Position numbers and translations under genes: made by a program | Notes under the pieces: model-generated | Database searches by the model: none | What the model was told of the DNA's origin: nothing | What the model saw: only the letters and a program-made list of their open reading frames with translations | Origin: Paenibacillus glycanilyticus NBRC 16618 | GTDB lineage: Bacteria > Bacillota > Bacilli > Paenibacillales > Paenibacillaceae | Reading direction: 5' to 3' | Assembly (NCBI RefSeq): GCF_004000805.1 | Contig: NZ_BILY01000037.1 | Location: 1-64,000, forward strand | Length of the DNA stretch: 64,000 nt | Shown: one piece after another, positions 61,038 to 64,000 of the stretch | Layout: each line of letters begins with the position of its first letter | Numbering within the stretch: position 1 is the first letter of the stretch

Positions 61038-61791
61038 ACAAGAATGCATCCGGCGAGGTTGGCTCCACGCTGCCGCCGGATGGTTCGATCGTAAGCGCAA
61101 GCTGGCTTGCGTTTACCAATGCCCCGGCTTTCACATAAAGATGCGCATGCTTCTTCTCCGACTGCTCGAGCAAACCCAGATTGACGCGGCTGCCGCCTTC
61201 CAGCGCCCATGCCTGGATGTCGTAATCGCGGCTCGACAACATGCCGTCCAGCAGCACCAGCATTTCGCCGGAGTCGCTGTTAAACCAGATATACCCTTCC
61301 CCAAGTTCGTTGTTAAACGGATGGACTTTATAGCCGGCCGTCTCGGGCGCGTTTATAAAGTCCAATGCTTCCGGCTCGTGCGCGGCGACGTAATCATTGC
61401 GTTGATCAACCGGCTGCCGGATGCTTCCGTAGAGCGAGGCAGCACAGACGACTACGATGATACCGGAGACTAGCGCAGCCGTCCATTTGCTGCGGGACGT
61501 CCAGCCGGTCCGAAGCCGTTTCATTATACCGCGCCGACGAACATGCGATCTCAAGCTCCTGCGGATCCGGTCCGGCGGAAGCGTGTCTTCCGCGGCTTCG
61601 GAGACTCCTTCATGTGCGGCGGCAGGCGCAAGAATAGACTGCCATTCCGATGCTTTTTCTCTGCAGGCAAAGCATTTATTTAAATGATCAGCCATCTCGG
61701 CGTAAAGCACGCCAGGCAGCTTCCCGAGCAGCCAGTCAATCCATTGTTCTTCGCTAAATCCGACTCTGCATTCTTCCGGCCTTCCGCTCAT
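61021..61791 (-). CDS. Anti-sigma factor (RskA-like)
   Basis: 256 residues. The N-terminal anti-sigma domain has a zinc motif H-x3-C-x2-C (H-L-N-K-C-F-A-C). One membrane helix lies at about 105-125, followed by a C-terminal RskA-like extracellular domain. It should hold the ECF sigma factor at the membrane until a signal releases it. It overlaps the sigma gene by 4 nt (ATGA). Confidence 0.85.
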   Translation of the reverse strand: MSGRPEECRVGFSEEQWIDWLLGKLPGVLYAEMADHLNKCFACREKASEWQSILAPAAAHEGVSEAAEDTLPPDRIRRSLRSHVRRRGIMKRLRTGWTSRSKWTAALVSGIIVVVCAASLYGSIRQPVDQRNDYVAAHEPEALDFINAPETAGYKVHPFNNELGEGYIWFNSDSGEMLVLLDGMLSSRDYDIQAWALEGGSRVNLGLLEQSEKKHAHLYVKAGALVNASQLALTIEPSGGSVEPTSPDAFLFKMGH

Positions 61792-62372
61792 CTCCGTCCC
61801 TCCTCTACTCCGGTATTCCGGTCGCTTTCCCTTCGCTCCAGATGCTTCCGCATATTGTTTAATCCGTATCTCACCCAGGACTTCACGGTGCCAAGCGGAA
61901 CGTTCCAGGCATCTGACAACTCCTTCTGCGTATGCGGGCTGTAATAGCTGTATGCGACAGCATCCCTTTGATTGCGAGGCAGCTTCTTAAGCGCTTCGCT
62001 TAATTCCTCCAGCTCCAAATGCCGCAGGGCAATCTCCTCCGGGCTTCTGCTGCTAGCGGCGTCTTGCCCAAGCTGCTTTCCCTTCTCGGCGATCCGTTTG
62101 GCTCTGCGCAGACGGTCCAGACAGCGGCTCCTGGTCATCACCGCCAGCCACGCCTCTATCGATCCGCGCCCGGGATTATAATCCTTCCCCCGCCTCAGTA
62201 CTTCAAGAAACACATCGTGGCAAACATCCTCAGCCTCCATCCGTTCTCCCAGCATACGCAGCGCAACTTGCATGACAAGCGGTGCATATCGGGCATAAAA
62301 CCGGTCAAAGGCTTCAACCTCGCCTTCGCACATACCGCGAAGAACCTCGCTCATATCCTCCAAGCGGCTCAT
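61788..62372 (-). CDS. ECF-type RNA polymerase sigma factor
   Basis: 194 residues with region 2 (F-D-R-F-Y-A-R-Y-A-P-L-V-M and A-E-D-V-C-H-D-V-F-L) and region 4 (L-P-R-N-Q-R-D-A-V-A-Y-S-Y-Y, G-T-V-K-S-W-V). SigK/SigL-like. The start is the ATG at 62372, where GGAGG has ideal spacing of seven; an ATG two codons earlier is also possible. The anti-sigma gene follows. The target regulon is not visible, though the NEW3 gene upstream is a candidate. Confidence 0.88.
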   Translation of the reverse strand: MSRLEDMSEVLRGMCEGEVEAFDRFYARYAPLVMQVALRMLGERMEAEDVCHDVFLEVLRRGKDYNPGRGSIEAWLAVMTRSRCLDRLRRAKRIAEKGKQLGQDAASSRSPEEIALRHLELEELSEALKKLPRNQRDAVAYSYYSPHTQKELSDAWNVPLGTVKSWVRYGLNNMRKHLERRESDRNTGVEEGRR

Positions 62373-62553
62373 CGCCATTCCTCCCCCGCTAACAGGATCA
62401 ACCTCATCTACCTAACGTTGTACCAGAATTTTCGCCGGAGGGAAAATAAATTTTTTTTCAGGTTCGTAAATCCAATCCCCTTTGCCAATCGTACCGATTA
62501 CGTACGCTTCAAGGCGATGAAGTCAAAATTTCCAAGCTACAGGAGGGGATCGC

Positions 62554-63720
62554 ATGCTTCAAGCATGCCGCAAAAAAAGCGCTAAATATTTGCTTGCGCT
62601 AGGAATGACATTAGGGGCCGTCTCATTGGGAGCAGGCGCAATGCCGGTCTCGGCAGCAGCGGCGGTAGAGCTGTATACGCCGTATCTTCAATTGTCCGCA
62701 CCGCCGGGGGATTCGATTGCTTATTCGGTGGATATTATCAACCACGGCTCGTCTACTCAGACGGTGGATCTTGGTTTCGACGAGAAGGGCAACAAGTGGG
62801 ATTACGAGCTCACGGCGGGAGGGCGTACCGTCAGCAGGATCGCGGTTAAGCCCGGTGAATCCCAGACGGTAAACCTGCAGCTCGAGGTTCCGCTCGAAAT
62901 TAACAAAGGCGTATACCAGTTTCAAATGAATGCGGACGGAAGCGTGCTTCCCCTTGCGGTTCAGGTCTCCGAGCAAGGTACCTTCCGGACCGAGCTAACG
63001 ACGGATCAACCCAATATGCAGGGGCATTCGGATTCTACGTTTACCTTCAGCGCAACGCTTCGCAACCGCACGGCCGAAAAACAAACCTACGCGCTTGCCG
63101 CCCAAGCCGCTGCCGGCTGGGATGTGACGTTCAGCGACGGAAGCAACAGCGTAACCTCGGTCGAGGTTGACGCCAACGGCCAGAAGACGATTACGATTAG
63201 CGCAAAACCGCCTCAATCGGTTCAGGCCGGTACTTATGACATCCCTATATCGGCTTCCAACAACTCTACAAACGGTAGCACAACGGTAGAAGCCGTGGTA
63301 ACCGGCACTTACGACCTGGCATTAAGCACTCCTAACGATCTATTAAGCACAAAGGTGACCGCCGGCTCCACGCGCAAGCTTGACCTTGTCGTCACGAACA
63401 AAGGATCGGCGGAGCTTAAGCAAGTGGCCATGACCGCGGAAAGCCCAACCGACTGGGAGGTCACCTTCGAGCCTTCGACCATTGCTTCCATCAAGCCGGG
63501 AGAAACCGCCCATGTTCAAGCCACCATAAAAGCGGATAAAAAAGCACTCGCAGGCGACTACGTGGTGAACGTGAATGCTGCTGCCCCGGAAAAATCCGCC
63601 GACGCGCAATTCCGCGTCGCGGTGAAATCCTCGGTCCTCTGGGGCTGGATCGGCATTGTCATTATTCTGGCTGTTATCGCGGCGATCTACGGCTTATTCC
63701 GTAAATTCGGGAGGCGGTAA
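62554..63720 (+). CDS. NEW3-domain membrane protein, ABC exporter accessory
   Basis: 388 residues. Signal peptide to about residue 35 (V-S-A-A-A). Three to four beta-sandwich units of NEW3/alpha-galactosidase-associated type follow (for example P-Y-L-Q-L-S-A-P-P-G and V-T-A-G-S-T-R-K-L-D-L-V-V-T-N-K-G). A C-terminal membrane helix (about 364-380) ends with a basic tail. AGGAGGGG precedes the ATG. It starts an operon with the ATPase gene 2 nt after its stop; such proteins are found with bacterial ABC exporters of the YfmO/YhgE-neighbour kind. The transported substrate is unknown. Confidence 0.8.
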   Translation: MLQACRKKSAKYLLALGMTLGAVSLGAGAMPVSAAAAVELYTPYLQLSAPPGDSIAYSVDIINHGSSTQTVDLGFDEKGNKWDYELTAGGRTVSRIAVKPGESQTVNLQLEVPLEINKGVYQFQMNADGSVLPLAVQVSEQGTFRTELTTDQPNMQGHSDSTFTFSATLRNRTAEKQTYALAAQAAAGWDVTFSDGSNSVTSVEVDANGQKTITISAKPPQSVQAGTYDIPISASNNSTNGSTTVEAVVTGTYDLALSTPNDLLSTKVTAGSTRKLDLVVTNKGSAELKQVAMTAESPTDWEVTFEPSTIASIKPGETAHVQATIKADKKALAGDYVVNVNAAAPEKSADAQFRVAVKSSVLWGWIGIVIILAVIAAIYGLFRKFGRR

Positions 63721-63722
63721 CG

Positions 63723-64000
63723 ATGGAGTCATTCGCCCAGGCACCGATTATCGAAATGTCCCGGCTGACGAAAAAATACGGCGAGCAAACTGCCGTGAGC
63801 CAGCTGGATCTGACGATTCACAGAGGGGAAGTATACGGGCTTCTCGGCCCCAATGGCGCGGGCAAAACAACAACCATTCTGATGATGCTGGGGCTGACGG
63901 AGCCAAGCTCCGGCAAGGTCAGGGTATGCGGGCTTGATCCGGCAAGGCAGCCGCTTGAGGTAAAACGAAGAGTCGGCTACATGCCGGATGATGTAGGCTT
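63723..64000 (+). CDS. ABC transporter ATP-binding protein (partial, runs off right edge)
   Basis: The first 92 or so residues, opening M-E-S-F-A-Q-A-P, with Walker A G-P-N-G-A-G-K-T-T and a gene start 2 nt past the previous stop. The Q-loop region reads V-G-Y-M-P-D-D, typical of drug/Na+ exporter-type ATPases (CcmA/YhaQ class). The rest lies outside the window. Confidence 0.88.
   Translation, partial: MESFAQAPIIEMSRLTKKYGEQTAVSQLDLTIHRGEVYGLLGPNGAGKTTTILMMLGLTEPSSGKVRVCGLDPARQPLEVKRRVGYMPDDVG

Overview
The window looks like a chromosomal segment of a Gram-positive, endospore-forming member of the Paenibacillaceae, most likely Paenibacillus or a close relative. The reasons are the spoVA sporulation genes, a YjcZ-type small sporulation protein, a SasP-like DUF1657 protein behind a sigma-G-like promoter, the yqeG-yqeH-aroE-yhbY-nadD-yqeK-rsfS-yqeM cluster, a YesM/YesN sensor-regulator pair with its sugar ABC transporter, and an SLH-anchored secreted polysaccharidase. 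No rRNA, tRNA, CRISPR array, phage or insertion sequence is visible. This placement is inference from gene content; no database was searched.

Layout. 1-4.0 kb: a YhaN/YhaO (SbcCD-like) nuclease pair and a GT4 glycosyltransferase, all minus. 4.2-8.8 kb: a membrane diguanylate cyclase, an intergenic array of five 62-bp tandem repeats, then two HAD phosphatases, a PhzF protein and a GyrI-like effector-binding protein. 8.8-12.6 kb: the class Ib ribonucleotide reductase operon nrdI-nrdE-nrdF with a near-consensus promoter. 12.6-13.7 kb: a small coiled-coil protein and a thymidine kinase with an altered P-loop. 13.8-20.0 kb: the nine-gene yqeG-to-yqeM housekeeping operon (ribosome assembly, NAD and shikimate synthesis), with a CvfB-type S1 protein inserted. 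20.1-27.5 kb: moxR-DUF58-transglutaminase operon, divergent from mprF. 27.5-32.7 kb: two adjacent spoVAC-spoVAD-spoVAE cassettes plus DUF421 and DUF1657 genes, a layout like the mobile spoVA(2mob) operon known to affect spore heat resistance and germination.

32.9-44.6 kb: an eight-gene minus-strand polysaccharide-utilisation locus: two permeases, a lipoprotein binding protein, YesM-type kinase, YesN-type regulator, a heparinase II/III-type lyase, a GH88-type unsaturated uronyl hydrolase and a DUF2264 protein. The logical flow is lyase cleavage of a uronic-acid polysaccharide, uptake of unsaturated oligosaccharides, and intracellular removal of the unsaturated uronate. A cre-like CcpA site lies inside the operon. 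44.6-48.3 kb: a palindromically arranged four-copy repeat, then small unrelated genes (zinc-ribbon membrane protein, cyclase, AraC regulator, GNAT, HAD).

48.3-58.6 kb: a secreted protein with eight Big2 (Ig-like) repeats, a deaminase, an MgtC-like protein, and a 2206-residue SLH-anchored protein whose catalytic module carries the three aspartates, with the right spacing, of GH87 alpha-1,3-glucanase/mycodextranase. Its N-terminal half is seven copies of a repeat I cannot assign to a named family. 58.6-64 kb: an MFS drug exporter divergent from an XRE/MmyB-type regulator, an ECF sigma/anti-sigma pair, and the start of an ABC export unit with a NEW3-domain membrane protein.

Several start codons were moved from the longest reading frame to the one with a good ribosome binding site; TTG starts are frequent here. 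The best candidates for something not fully described are the double spoVA cassette with its DUF421-DUF1657 fusion, the seven-fold repeat module of the giant protein, and two structured intergenic repeat elements.
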